Below are positions 1 through 9,201 of a stretch of DNA of 64,000 nucleotides, piece after piece. Under the pieces are notes generated by a model. The model was not told the DNA's origin, made no database searches, and saw only the letters and a list, made by a program, of their open reading frames with translations. A program made the position numbers and the translations under genes. The number at the start of each line of letters is the position of its first letter. The stretch's first letter is position 1. Origin of the DNA: Stomoxys calcitrans. Lineage: Eukaryota; Arthropoda; Insecta; Diptera; Muscidae. The stretch is from assembly GCF_963082655.1 (NCBI RefSeq), contig NC_081553.1, positions 193,753,373-193,817,372 of the forward strand, in the 5' to 3' direction.

Positions 1-225
1 GCTATATTGGTTCAGATTTGGATATAGCTTGTAGTGTTTTGTTATGCCTTCCTTTTTACCAGAACCTATAGTGGTGGGTTTCCAAGATTCGTCCCTGCCG
101 AACTTAGCATGTTTTTACTTGCTGACGCTGGAAGAGCGGGAAGGCGACCCAAGGTGGGGGGAGGACCTGTAGATCCGAATATAAACATTGCAATAGTTAA
201 TATGTGGAAGTCTCATTAACCTGTC
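1..225. other. Unassigned leading stretch
   Basis: No gene is recognised. The first ~30 bases (wording like 'cagatttggatatagct') resemble the VR-type dispersed repeats found later in the window, so a repeat probably continues off the left edge. The rest has a moderately G-rich patch (120-175) with no convincing frame. Confidence 0.3.
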
Positions 226-229
226 TTGC

Positions 230-500
230 ATTGCCTAGTTATGACTTCCGTTAAAGTGCACAGAAAACAATGATATAGACCTCCTTTTTGTAACGGAGAC
301 AGAACCTGTCCGATTTGGCGGATGTGAACATTCGCAAATTGTTTGGCTTTTTAGAGCGTCCTGAATGATTCAACGGTAGGGACTAGAAGGCATCTTCCTT
401 CTTCTGTTCCTATGGTATCACAATGGACGAAAACGTCCTTTGAACTGGAACAAGCTTGCTCACATAGTGGAGCTCCTCCACATGAAAATGTGGCTACAAC
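230..500 (+). repeat. Dispersed repeat sharing a 3' tail with SINE-1 (copy 1)
   Basis: The block around 305-430 is repeated at about 12105-12215: 'cctgtc(c/t)gattt(g)gcggatgtga', 'attcgcaaattgtt', 'ttttttagagcg', then 'atcttccttcttctgtt'. Its 3' part ('tggtatcacaatggac') is the same module that ends the tRNA-headed SINE-1 copies, but the head is different and has no clear A/B box. It ends in an (AAC)n run near 495-508. It could be the 3' end of the LINE that supplies the SINE tail, or a second SINE with a different head. No coding capacity is seen. Confidence 0.5.
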
Positions 501-539
501 AACAACAACGTCTAATTGAGGGAAATGGTTAGATTACGT

Positions 540-658
540 TAGGTTAGGATAGTATGACATTTTAGTCCATTGTGATACCACAGTAGCGAAAGAGGAATCG
601 AGCCCACGAGTCTCGCACTAATAATCCAAGCAAGCTACCAACTTGGCTACCGGGACGA
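540..658 (-). repeat. tRNA-derived SINE-1, minus strand, degenerate
   Basis: Reading the minus strand, a tRNA-like head (gtcccggtagccaagttggtagcttgctt, A-box region; 'gggctcgattcc', B-box region) is followed by 'tggtatcacaatggac'. This is the same order as the better preserved copy at 61861-62017. The 3' end trails into 'aggttagg' at 540-548. Such SINEs are transcribed by RNA polymerase III and moved by LINE enzymes; that role is inferred from the family type. Confidence 0.65.
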
Positions 659-779
659 AAATAACTACCACAGGAAATTTTGTATGATGTTTTTGTTGGT
701 TTGAAGTAGTTATTGCTACAGAAAAATGAAACCGCGAAATTATGGCCCATTTTGACGATTTAGCAGTAAAGGCTAGAGT

Positions 780-931
780 ACTGCCGTCATTAAACTTGCT
801 TAAGCCGAATCCTTTCGACGCAGTTCGAACGGTCGGTAGGACATCGAAAATCCTATGGGGAGATCCGGGCTATTACTAAAAGTAAATAATCAGGAGGTTA
901 GAATAACTTCTGGTATCATAGGACTACGAGC
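780..931 (+). pseudogene. R1-like non-LTR retrotransposon, C-terminal relic, 5' half
   Basis: The last 45-60 codons before the foldback element read (in one frame up to the insertion) as the segment preceding the C-terminal zinc-knuckle of R1/I-type ORF2, ending QEVRITSGIIGLRA. The frame continues after the foldback at 4929 into HFCKIDAAGGG and a CRACGEDDETLEHF...C knuckle. This shows that the foldback sits in a once continuous coding region. The upstream part is degenerate. The clade is judged from the knuckle and from similarity to other fragments in the window; LOA or I clades are possible. Confidence 0.6.
923..931. repeat. Target-site duplication, left copy (ACTACGAGC)
   Basis: ACTACGAGC lies directly before the foldback and recurs perfectly at 4920-4928 directly after it. 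Nine bp is the duplication length made by Drosophila FB elements. Removing the element plus one copy restores the R1-like reading frame (GLRAHF). Confidence 0.9.
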
Positions 932-1176
932 ATGTGTGTGAAGATAAATTCCGAATTTAACTAGCAGAGACACAAACCGCTTTGTTAACAGAGTGCAAGA
1001 GAGAGTAACAGAAGTATTAACAGAGATCCACTGAGGGGTTAGCAGAGCTCTGTAAATACTTAACAGAACCAAAAAACAGGAGATATTAATTAAATTTCTT
1101 ACTTTTTATCAATTTTTTCAAATATTTGTAAAAAAAAATAAAACCATAACAAAATTTGGTGTAAAATATCAATGCT
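932..1176 (+). repeat. Left terminal inverted repeat of the foldback
   Basis: This 245-bp segment is matched in reverse complement at 4673-4919, with only scattered substitutions (for example agcagag versus agcggag). It contains several 'aacagag' words and an A/T-rich inner end. The unit array starts soon after, at 1185. Confidence 0.9.
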
Positions 1177-1184
1177 CAAATGCT

Positions 1185-2815
1185 GGTGACGATGTGTGCT
1201 TTCCAAAACATACCCTTATTCGAAAATCGAGCAGTTGGTTTTTTCAAATTCCTGTCTTTTTTAAAAAAATTCTCGAAAAAAATCTGGACAGGATAATGGC
1301 CAATGCTCCTGGAGGACATCTAAGAATTCTACAAAGTACTACCATACATCGTTGGAAAGGTGACAATGTGTGCTTTCCAAAACATGTCCTTATTCGAAAA
1401 TCGAGCAGTTGGTTTTTTCAAATTCCTGCCTTTTTTAAAAAAATTCTGGAAAAAAAATCGGGACAGGATAATGGCCAATGCTCCTGGAGGACATCTAAGA
1501 ATTCTACAAGGTACTACCATACATCGTTGGAAAGGTGACGATGTGTGCTTTCCAAAACATGCCCTTATTCGAAAATCGAGCAGTTGGTTTTTTCAAATTC
1601 CTGTCTTTTTTAAAAAAACTCTCGAAAAAAAATTTGGACAGGATAATGGCCAATGCTCCTAGAGGATATCTAAGAATTCTACAAGGTACTACTATACATC
1701 GTTGGAAAAGTGACGATATGTGCTTTCCAAAACATGTCCTTATTCGAAAATCGAGCAGTTGGTTTTTTCAAATTCCTGCCTTTTTTAAAAAAATTCTGGA
1801 AAAAAAATCGGGACAGGATAATGGCCCATGCTCCTGGAGGACATCTAAGAATTCTACAAGGTACTACCATACATCGTTGGAAAGGTGACGATGTGTGCTT
1901 TCCAAAACATGTCCTTATTCGAAAATCGAGCAGTTGGTTTTTTCAAATTCCTGTCTTTTTTTAAGAATTTCTCGAAAAAAAATCTGGACACGATTATGGA
2001 CAACGCTTCTGGAGGACATCTAAGAATTCTACAAGGTACTACCATACATCGTTGAAAAGGTGACTATGTGTGCTTTCCAAAACACGTCCTTATTCGAAAA
2101 TCGAGCAGTTGGTTTTTTCAAATTCCTGTCTTTTTTAAAAAAATTCTGGAAAAAAAATCGGGACAGGATAATGGCCAATGCTCCTGGAGGACATCTAAGA
2201 ATTCTACAAGGTACTACCATACATCGTTGGAAAGGTGACGATGTGTGCTTTCCAAAACATGTCCTTATTCGAAAATCGAGCTGTTGGTTTTTTCAAATTC
2301 CTGCCTTTTTAAAAAAAATTCTAGAAAAAAATCTGGACAGGATTATGGCCAACGCTCCTGGAGAACATCTAAGAATTCTACAAGGTACTACCATACATCG
2401 TTGGAAAGGTGACGATAGGAGCTTTCCAAAACATGTCCTTATTCGAAAATCGAGCAGTTGGTTTTTTCAAATTCCTGTCTTTTTTAAAAAAATTCTGGAA
2501 AAAAAATCTGGACAGGATTATGGCCGACGCTCCTGGAGGACATCTAAGAATTCTACAAGGTACTACCATACATCGTTGGAAAGGTCACGATGTGTGCTTT
2601 CCAAAACATGTCCTTATTCGAAAATCAAGCAGTTGATTTTTTCAAATTCCTGTCTTTTTTAAAAAAATTCTGGAAAAAAAATCGGGACAGGATAATGGCC
2701 AATGCTCCTGGAGGACATCTAAGAATTCTACAAGGTACTACCATACATCGTTGGAAAGGTGACGATGTGTGCTTTCCAAAACATGTCCTTATTCGAAAAT
2801 CGAGCAGTTGGTTTT
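1185..2815 (+). repeat. Left 175-bp tandem array of the foldback (about 9 units)
   Basis: The 'gaggacatctaagaattctac' landmark recurs near 1311, 1486, 1661, 1836, 2011, 2186, 2360, 2535 and 2710, which gives a 174-175 bp period. Each unit contains 'ggaaaggtgacgatg' / 'ctttccaaaacatg' (a small GGAAAG...CTTTCC hairpin), a TTTTTTAAAAAAA stretch and usually a GAATTC site. Units differ by a few substitutions. The array stops inside a unit at about 2815. Confidence 0.92.
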
Positions 2816-4592
2816 TCTCCTCCAGGAGGATTGGCCATTATCCTGTCCAGATTTTTTTTCCAGAATTTTTTTAAAAAAGACAGGAATTTGAAAAAACCAA
2901 CTGCTTGATTTTCGAATAAGGACATGTTTTGGAAAGCACACATCGTGACCTTTCCAACGATGTATGGTAGTACCTTGTAGAATTCTTAGATGTCCTCCAG
3001 GAGCATTGGACATTATCCTGTCAACATATTTTTTCTAGAATTTTTTTAAAAAAGGCAGGAATTTGAAAAAACCAACTGTACGATTTTCGAATAAGGACAT
3101 GTTTTGGAAAGCTTCTATCGTGACCTTTCCAACGATGTATGGTAGTACCTTGTAGAATTCTTAGATATCCTCTAGGAGCGTCGGCCATAATCCTGTCCAG
3201 ATTTTTTTTCGAGAATTTTTTTAAAAAAGGCAGGAATTTGAAAAAACCAACTGCTCGATTTTCGAATAAGGACATGTTTTGGAAAGCACACATTGTCACC
3301 TTTCCAACGATGTATGGTAGTACCTTGTAGAATTATTAGATGTCCTCCAGGAGCATTGGCCATTATCCTGTCCAGATTTTTTTTCGAGAATTTTTTTAAA
3401 AAAGACAGGAATTTGAAAAAACCAACAGCTCGATTTTCGAATAAGGACATGTTTTGGAAGGCACACATCGTCAACTTTCCAACGATGTATGGTAGTACCT
3501 TGTAGAATTCTTAGATGTTCTCCAGGAGCGTTGGCCATAATCCTGTCCAGATTTTTTTCTAGAATTTTTTTAAAAAAGGCAGGAATTTGAAAAAACCAAC
3601 TGCTCGATTTTCGAAAAAGGACATGTTTTGGAAAGCACACATCGTCACCTTTCCAATGATGTATGGTAGTACCTTGTAGAATTCTTAGATGTCCTCCAGG
3701 AGCATTGGCCATTATCCTGTCCCGATTTTTTCGAGAAATTCTTAAAAAAAGACAGGAATTTGAAAAAACCAACTGCTCGATTTTCGAATAAAGTCATGTT
3801 TTGGAAAGCACACATCGTCACCTTTCCAACGATGTATGGTAGTACCTTGTAGAATTCTTAGATGTCCTCCAGGAGCATTGGACATTATCCTGTCCAGATT
3901 TTTTTTCCAGAATTTTTTTAAAAAAGACAGGAATTTGAAAAAACCAACTGCTCGATTTTCGAATAAGGACATGTTTTGGAAAGCTCCTATCGTCACCTTT
4001 CCAACGATGTATGGTAGTACCTTGTAGAATTCTTAGATGTTCTCCAGGAGCGTTGGCCATAATCCTGTCCAGATTTTTTTCTAGAATTTTTTTAAAAAAG
4101 GCAGGAATTTGAAAAAACCAACTGCTCGATTTTCGAATAAGGACATGTTTTGGAAAGCTCCTATCGTCACCTTTCCAACGATGTATGGTAGTACCTTGTA
4201 GAATTCTTAGATGTCCTCCAGGAGCATTGGACATTATCCTGTCCAGATTTTTTTTCCAGAATTTTTTTAAAAAAGACAGGAATTTGAAAAAACCAACTGC
4301 TCGATTTTCGAATAAGGACATGTTTTGGAAAGCTCCTATCGTCACCTTTCCAACGATGTATGGTAGTACCTTGTAGAATTCTTAGATGTCCTCCAGGAGC
4401 ATTGGCCATTATCCTGTCCCGATTTTTTTTCCAGAATTTTTTTAAAAAAGACAGGAATTTGAAAAAACCAACTGCTCGATTTTCGAATAAGGACGTGTTT
4501 TGGAAAGCACACATAGTCACCTTTTCAACGATGTATGGTAGTACCTTGTAGAATTCTTAGATGTCCTCCAGGACCATTAGTCATAATCCTGC
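2816..4592 (-). repeat. Right 175-bp tandem array of the foldback (about 10 units, inverted)
   Basis: The same unit runs in reverse complement. The 'gatgtcctccagg' landmark recurs near 2991, 3166 (variant), 3341, 3516 (variant), 3689, 3864, 4039 (variant), 4213, 4388 and 4562. The junction at 2816-2830 holds the palindrome CCTCCAGGAGG. The two units from about 3836 to 4184 are nearly repeated by the next two, a 349-bp higher-order dimer. At its outer end ~80 bp (4593-4672) has no partner in the left half. Confidence 0.92.
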
Positions 4593-4672
4593 CCAGAATA
4601 TTTTTTTATAAATTTTTCATTTTTCTCAGTACTACGGTAATAGATATTTTTAATTTGGTGTATTTGATTCAA

Positions 4673-4919
4673 AGCATTGATATTTTACTCCAAATTTTGT
4701 TATGGTTTTATTTTTTTTTTACAAGTATTTGCAAAAATTGATAAAAAGTAAGAAATTTAATTAATTTCTCTTGTTTTTTTGGTTCTGTTAAGTATTTACA
4801 GAGCTCTGCTAACCCCTCAGTGGATCTCTGTTAATACTTCTGTTACTCTCTTTCGCACTCTGTTAACAAAGCGGTTCGTGTCTCCGCTAGTTAAATTCGG
4901 AATTTATCTTCACACACAT
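4673..4919 (-). repeat. Right terminal inverted repeat of the foldback
   Basis: Reverse complement of 932-1176 over ~245 bp, ending CTTCACACACAT immediately before the 9-bp duplication at 4920-4928. Confidence 0.9.
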
Positions 4920-5262
4920 ACTACGAGCCCACTTTTGCAAAATCGATGCGGCAGGTGGTGGTATGTGTAGGGCATGTGGGGAAGATGATGAGACGTTGGA
5001 GCATTTCCGTTGTCATTGCCGGCTTTCGCGGGTACCAGACACCGGCATTTAGGCAATACCAGACATGAACCAACTTAGGGGCGAGGCATGGAAAAATTTA
5101 AGAATTTTGTAAGTAGCACGGGATTCCTTAATTAGATTTTCTTTTTCGAGGTTACTTTTTGGTATTCAAAGCGCACAACAAACCTACTACTGGCTTAGGT
5201 GTATGTCCGTGGTGGCATTGGTCGGATTAATATCCGCACACTTTTTTCAACCTAACCTTTGG
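4920..5262 (+). pseudogene. R1-like retrotransposon relic, 3' half with zinc knuckle and 3' UTR
   Basis: This continues the frame interrupted at 931: CRACGEDDETLEHFRCHCRL (about 4970-5030) is the Cys-Cys-His-Cys knuckle near the ORF2 C-terminus of R1/I-type elements. A stop follows soon after. The 3' region runs to 'caacctaacct' near 5262. Part of this tail ('aataccagacatgaaccaacttagggg...') recurs at 23262-23330. Frame decay and loss of upstream domains mark it as dead. Confidence 0.6.
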
Positions 5263-5269
5263 CCCAGTT

Positions 5270-5770
5270 AGCCAATTCAGGCCTCTACAGAACTCAAGAA
5301 TGGGGAGAGGACTTAGTGCCTCGACGGAATTCAACTCCTACTCTTCATTGCATAACATGCAGAACTCTGTCTCTTAAGTGAAATGGCTTTGTCTCGAGTC
5401 CAGTCTATGCGTAGGAATGAGTTCTACTCTCAAAGGTCTTTCATTGGAGTCTATTTTTTCCTATTGCCCGATTTGCAGGGGTGAGATATCAGAGGTACTT
5501 GGTCCCAAAATATTAGATTCGTACTCCCAGAGATCTTTTATTGGATTCCTATATTATCCCCATCGGCATACACGTCGTGTTGGGCGTTTTTTGGGGTGGG
5601 CCGGAAGTCATAATTGATCCCCATTAGTAATATCAGATACTTACTCTACTTCCAAAGATATTTTGTTTGAGCCCTTATTGTCCCAAACAGTCGACATGTC
5701 CGTTAGGGGTGTTTAAGGGTGCCATGTTCCCCTAGGTTCTTTGACAAACTAAATTTGCCTTAAATCGGTT
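5270..5770 (+). repeat. Dispersed repeat X (copy 1)
   Basis: Imperfect internal units of ~60-110 bp contain 'tcatt(g/a)gagtc', 'ttattgtccc' and 'gttaggggtgtttaaggg...ccccctaggt'. A second copy occupies about 23430-23720, and a reversed scrap rich in 'ggggcgccccgatt' lies at about 8225-8325. No termini or coding frame are recognised; the class is unknown. Confidence 0.4.
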
Positions 5771-6620
5771 TAACCAACTGCTATTTCATAAAATTAGGTT
5801 AAAAAAGTCTGATTGAAATTTAATATTCATTGAAAATTGTGAATGAATTTTTGTTTTTGCTATATTTGCTTGGCAACACCTCAACACAACATTGCCAGGC
5901 CTTGCGTTCCCATTTATTGGCAAAACACACAAATATTGCCACTGCCTTAAAGCAGGTATTAGATTGGGTTATTTTTAAAGCAGTTATGCTTCGGAAGAGC
6001 ATTCCTTGTAACTACTTACAACATGGCGAGTGAAAGGACAATTTATTATATATATTTTTCCTTGATCCTTTTTGTTTTGTTAATAGAATGTGGTTGAATG
6101 GCGAAGAAGGGCCAAGAGAAGAGTACGACGAAAAAATTAAGAGATTCGCTGCAAATGTGGTAGTGGGACGTCCTTCCTAATGACAAGGGGAATGAGAAAA
6201 TAAATGATACTTTCAAAACTGAAATTATAGAGCAGCAGCCGCCCTAGCAGCATAGGTTCTCTTTATAGTTGGGTTGGTAGGGTTGTTCCAAATTGTAAAA
6301 AACGAGGCTCTTTAAAAGTAGAAGGAGTCAGTAATAACAAGGCAAAAAAGCACACATATGGGGTTTTTCAGAAACATAAAAGGAAAATCCCAAAAGGAAA
6401 TCACTATCTAAGGGCCTACTCATATGTGTATACACATATTCACTTAAGGGCGTTGAAATATGGATAAATTGAATGGAATTTATATTATAATATATTTGTT
6501 AAATAATATCAATTGCATTATTCTTAAATTATAGTGGGAAGGTTTTTTTTTATTTGTTTTTAACTATGGTGTAGATAAGAAGTTTCTTGTTACTTAAAAA
6601 TATGCACCACATTTTACATA
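5771..6620. other. Mostly unassigned; two small open frames
   Basis: A + frame at 5830-6033 and a broken one at 6099-6246 (ATGGCGAAGAAGGGCCAAG..., one internal TAG, then a stop) follow a pyrimidine tract ending TTAATAG at about 6086. They could be remnants of a processed or captured exon, but I recognise no family and chance is the simpler reading. 6260-6620 is AT-rich with nothing clear. Confidence 0.2.
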
Positions 6621-6852
6621 TTGCCCAAAAAGTAACTGCGGATTTTTCATATAGTCGGCGTTGACAAATTTTTTCGCAGCTTGTGACTCTGTAATTGCAT
6701 TCTTTCTTCTGTCAGTTATCAGCTGTTACTTTTAGCTTGCTTTAGAAAAAAAGTGTAAAAAAAGTATATTTGATTAAAGTTCATTCTAAGTTTTATTAAA
6801 AATGCATTTACTTTCTTTTAAAAAATCCGCAATTACTTTTTGGGCAACCCAA
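6621..6852. mobile_element. Mariner-type MITE, copy 1 (232 bp)
   Basis: Inverted ends read 'ttgcccaaaaagtaactgc' on the left and, in reverse complement, 'ttgggttgcccaaaaagtaa' on the right, with TA at 6619-6620 and 6853-6854. The interior has no transposase. A nearly identical copy lies at 56731-56967. TA duplications and this terminal sequence fit Tc1/mariner. Relative to the right end, the left end lacks a few bases (gggtt). Confidence 0.8.
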
Positions 6853-6854
6853 TA

Positions 6855-7335
6855 TAATTTATGAAAATCTGATGTTGTCATATAGTATAGATTGGAGCAT
6901 TAATGTAATTTTCCTTACTTGTAAAGGCTTTTACCAGTGATCTGATCAATTCTAAAAGAAAATTTAATATCATAATTATAATAAATTCTTAAGCTGCAGA
7001 CATTTTACAATAAAATGATAAAATATCAAGCGTTTGTTGATCGTTTCTGTTCGACGTATCTATCAGTGGGTGTAAACGCTCCATCATTGTTTATTATTAA
7101 ATTCCAATCGTTCAACATGAATTTTTCTAGTGTTGCCATATGGCAACTCCATTTCTTGCGGTATTACAGTTTTCTAACGGTAAAATTACATTCGCAACGT
7201 CATTCTGCTACAAGCTTTACATTTTGAAACGTAAGATAAGTACATAACGTTGTATCCATATAAAAAAATCCGACATATTAGTTTTTTTTTTTTCAAAATT
7301 TACTACGGTTGTCAATCGTAGTTTTTATTGTTTTG
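6855..7335. other. Unassigned AT-rich stretch
   Basis: No repeat partner, gene or regulatory element could be recognised here. A short + frame (7015-7227) has no recognisable features. Confidence 0.3.
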
Positions 7336-7337
7336 TA

Positions 7338-7945
7338 AAGGGTGATTTTTTTTGAGGTTAGGATTTTCATGCATTAGTATTTGACAGATCACGTGGGATT
7401 TCAGACATGGTGTCAAAGAGAAAGATGCTCAGTATGCTTGGACATTTCATCATGAATAGACTTACTAACGAGCAACGCTTGCAAATCATTGAATTTTATT
7501 ACCAAAATCAGTGTTCGGTTCGAAATGTGTTCAAATTTTGACAAATTTTGTTCAGCGATGAGGCTCATTTCTGGTTGAATGGCTACGTAAATAAGCAAAA
7601 TTGCCGCATTTGGAGTGAAGAGCAACCAGAAGCCGTTCAAGAACTGCCCATGCATCCCGAAAAATGCACTGTTTGGTGTGGTTTGTACGCTGGTGGAATC
7701 ATTGGACCGTATTTTTTCAAAGATGCTGTTGGACGCAACGTTACGGTGAATGAACACATTTCGAACCGAACACTGATTTTGGTAATAAAATTCAATGATT
7801 TGAAAGCGTTGCTCGTTAGTAAGTCTATTCATGATGAAATGTCAAAGCATACTGAGCATCTTTCTCTTTGACACCATGTCTGAAATCCCACGTGATCTGT
7901 CAAATACTAATGCATGAAAATCCTAACCTCAAAAAAATCACCCTT
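7338..7945 (+). mobile_element. Mariner-like deletion derivative with ~190-bp inverted ends (608 bp)
   Basis: The ends are AAGGGTGATT...AATCACCCTT, flanked by TA at 7336-7337 and 7946-7947. The inverted repeat extends ~190 bp inward on each side, and so includes the start of the transposase gene twice in opposite orientations. Between them remains one central coding piece. The arrangement is a non-autonomous element made by internal deletion plus inverted duplication of the 5' end. Confidence 0.85.
7407..7871 (+). pseudogene. Mariner-like transposase remnant
   Basis: The frame starts at ATG 7407 (KRKMLSMLGHFIMNRLTNEQ, then a helix-turn-helix start). It meets TGA at 7539-7541 and continues in the same frame into FSDEAHFWLNGYVNKQNC and VWCGLYAGGIIGPYFFKDA. 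FSDEAHF carries the second catalytic aspartate of mariner-family DDE/D transposases. The DNA-binding rest, the first and third catalytic acids and the C-terminus are gone; after about 7757 the frame runs antisense through the inverted copy of the N-terminus. A normal protein of this family is ~340-350 residues. It is non-functional. The same N-terminus is readable on the minus strand from 7832. Confidence 0.85.
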
Positions 7946-7949
7946 TATG

Positions 7950-8325
7950 TAGGTTGGCTTCAAGAACTGCTTTCTTTTCTTCAGATGACCGATTTGGGGC
8001 CATTTGGAGTCCAACTGATAGAAGGCTTTTTCCTACGAAGTCTGACCGGGACTTTAATCTGCTGTCAAGAGACCCTAGGACTTTGGTCTCAGCCTGATTG
8101 TGGTGTGGGACCCAAGTCTCGGATAGAGCTGTGTTCAGAGTGAAGTTGCGGAAAGGGTTTTAGGTAGTATTCCGATTCTTAACGAACCTCGCTGGTTTGG
8201 CCCGTGAGCGCCGGGATTCAAATTAAAGGTATATTTTTTGGAGTAATGTAAGAATATTATATTAAAAATTGGGTCGAAAAACTTAAAGGGGCGCCCCGAT
8301 TCCAAAACTCCCCCAAAACAACCCA
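7950..8325. other. Unassigned, ending in a scrap of repeat X
   Basis: 7960-8165 is more GC-balanced than its surroundings and looks repeat-derived, but I cannot place it. 8225-8325 is AT-rich and then 'ggggcgccccgattccaaaactccccc', which resembles repeat X in reverse orientation. Confidence 0.25.
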
Positions 8326-8329
8326 AATA

Positions 8330-8646
8330 GAAGAACTGGCAAAATATGGATGGCAATATTGATTTTTTATTTTTGGACTCAATATCGATTGAAATATTTC
8401 CTATCGATGCTATCGGCAAAGTTAAATTTTTTGTAACACTAAGCGATCCGACTCTGAGTGTATCCCATAAGATACATTTGGCCCATAGAGGGCACAATTT
8501 TCATCAGATTGGGCTAAAATTTTGTACAATTATTTCTCTCATGAACTCCAAATGACTATTAAAATATAGGTGATGGGAAATTAACGATAGTATCGATATT
8601 ATTGAAAAATTTCGAATGTTGCGATTACCAATGGTTTTCCAGCTCT
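8330..8646. mobile_element. hAT-like MITE, degenerate copy (same family as 31548-31973)
   Basis: The ends resemble (G)AACTGGCAAAATAT and, in reverse, AGAGCTGGAAAAC. The interior shares 'gatccgac(t/a)ctgagtgtatcc', 'gggc(a/g)caattttcatc' and 'gataatatcgat'-type words with 31548-31973. A CCAAATA direct repeat flanks it (about 8323-8329 and 8648-8654). No transposase. Terminal bases are eroded, so the borders are approximate. Confidence 0.6.
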
Positions 8647-8655
8647 ACCAAATAT

Positions 8656-9120
8656 ACCTATTTAACTAGTATGACATTAAAAATAAAAACCTTGGTATTT
8701 GGGAGTTGATTGCGATTATGACATTAAAACGTATGTAAAAGTATCTGAGGACGAGCCAGAGCGGGCTGAATTCAGCTTGTATTCCTATAAAAAATTTATT
8801 CTTAATAAGGTTTCACATTTATTATAGCAAAATTACAATTAAAGTTAAAAATTAGGACTTTATAATGGGGAGTTTAGTTTTTTTTCGAGGAAATACAGTT
8901 ACTTGGAATTATAGTATGTTTTCGTTTTATCACATTGTTCCCACATTCGTCTGCAAATTGTGTTGAACAAAAAATTTTTTCTTCGAAGAAAATTTCGAAT
9001 GTAATTCAAAAATCGGTCAAAATTAATGGTTGGTCCTGCCAGTGTTAAACAATTTCAAAACATGATTGTGTCGTGCTTCAAAATTTTTAGCAAATTTTCT
9101 TGTGTAGATGGGCTTCTTTT
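8656..9120. other. Unassigned unique stretch upstream of recursive splice site 1
   Basis: AT-rich DNA with no repeat partner seen within this window. If the ratchet point at 9148 is real, this would be intron sequence containing the branch point region just upstream of the tract. Confidence 0.3.
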
Positions 9121-9127
9121 AAATTAA

Positions 9128-9154
9128 TTTCCCTTTTTTTCTTTTCAGGTAAGA
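9128..9154 (+). other. Candidate recursive splice site 1 (ratchet point)
   Basis: A run of 19 pyrimidines ends in CAG at 9146-9148 and is followed without a gap by GTAAGA at 9149-9154. A 3' splice site fused to a 5' splice site is the defining layout of recursive splice sites in long fly introns. After the upstream exon joins here, the regenerated 5' site is used for the next step. A branch-like TTAAT lies at about 9122-9126. The strand agrees with site 2 at 36159 and with the exon at 60100. Confidence 0.6.
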
Positions 9155-9201
9155 TTTACAGAAATATAATTTTATATGTACCTATACATCTAAATACAAT
9201 C
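9149..9201 (+). other. Candidate RS-exon downstream of recursive site 1
   Basis: This 53-nt stretch runs from the recursive AG to a second 5' splice site, C|GTGAGTA at 9202. Recursive sites recognised by exon definition have such a nearby downstream donor. The stretch would normally be removed and not kept in mRNA. Support is consensus only. Confidence 0.4.

Larger units (their letters stand above)
932..4919. mobile_element. Foldback (FB-like) transposable element, 3,988 bp
   Basis: The element begins ATGTGTGTGAAG and ends CTTCACACACAT. Terminal inverted repeats are 932-1176 and 4673-4919 and nearly identical. Between them lie two opposed arrays of a 175-bp unit: about 9.3 copies forward (1185-2815) and about 10 in reverse (2816-4592). 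The two halves can pair into a very long hairpin with a loop of ~75 nt (about 2816-2890). Perfect 9-bp target duplications flank it. No transposase is present, so it is a non-autonomous copy. In Drosophila melanogaster, FB elements have the same plan: long inverted repeats made of tandem units and 9-bp duplications. Many short open frames on both strands are by-products of the repeated unit. Family identity is by structure, not by sequence match. Confidence 0.9.

Noticed and set aside
1194..4551. Dozens of 60-200-codon frames on both strands between 1.2 and 4.6 kb
   Set aside because: They recur every 175 bp, occur on both strands and have the same few peptides. They are products of the foldback's repeated unit, not genes.
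1185..4592. CRISPR-like array
   Set aside because: Repeats are 175 bp and contiguous with no unique spacers, and the array is inverted at its middle. The host is a eukaryote.
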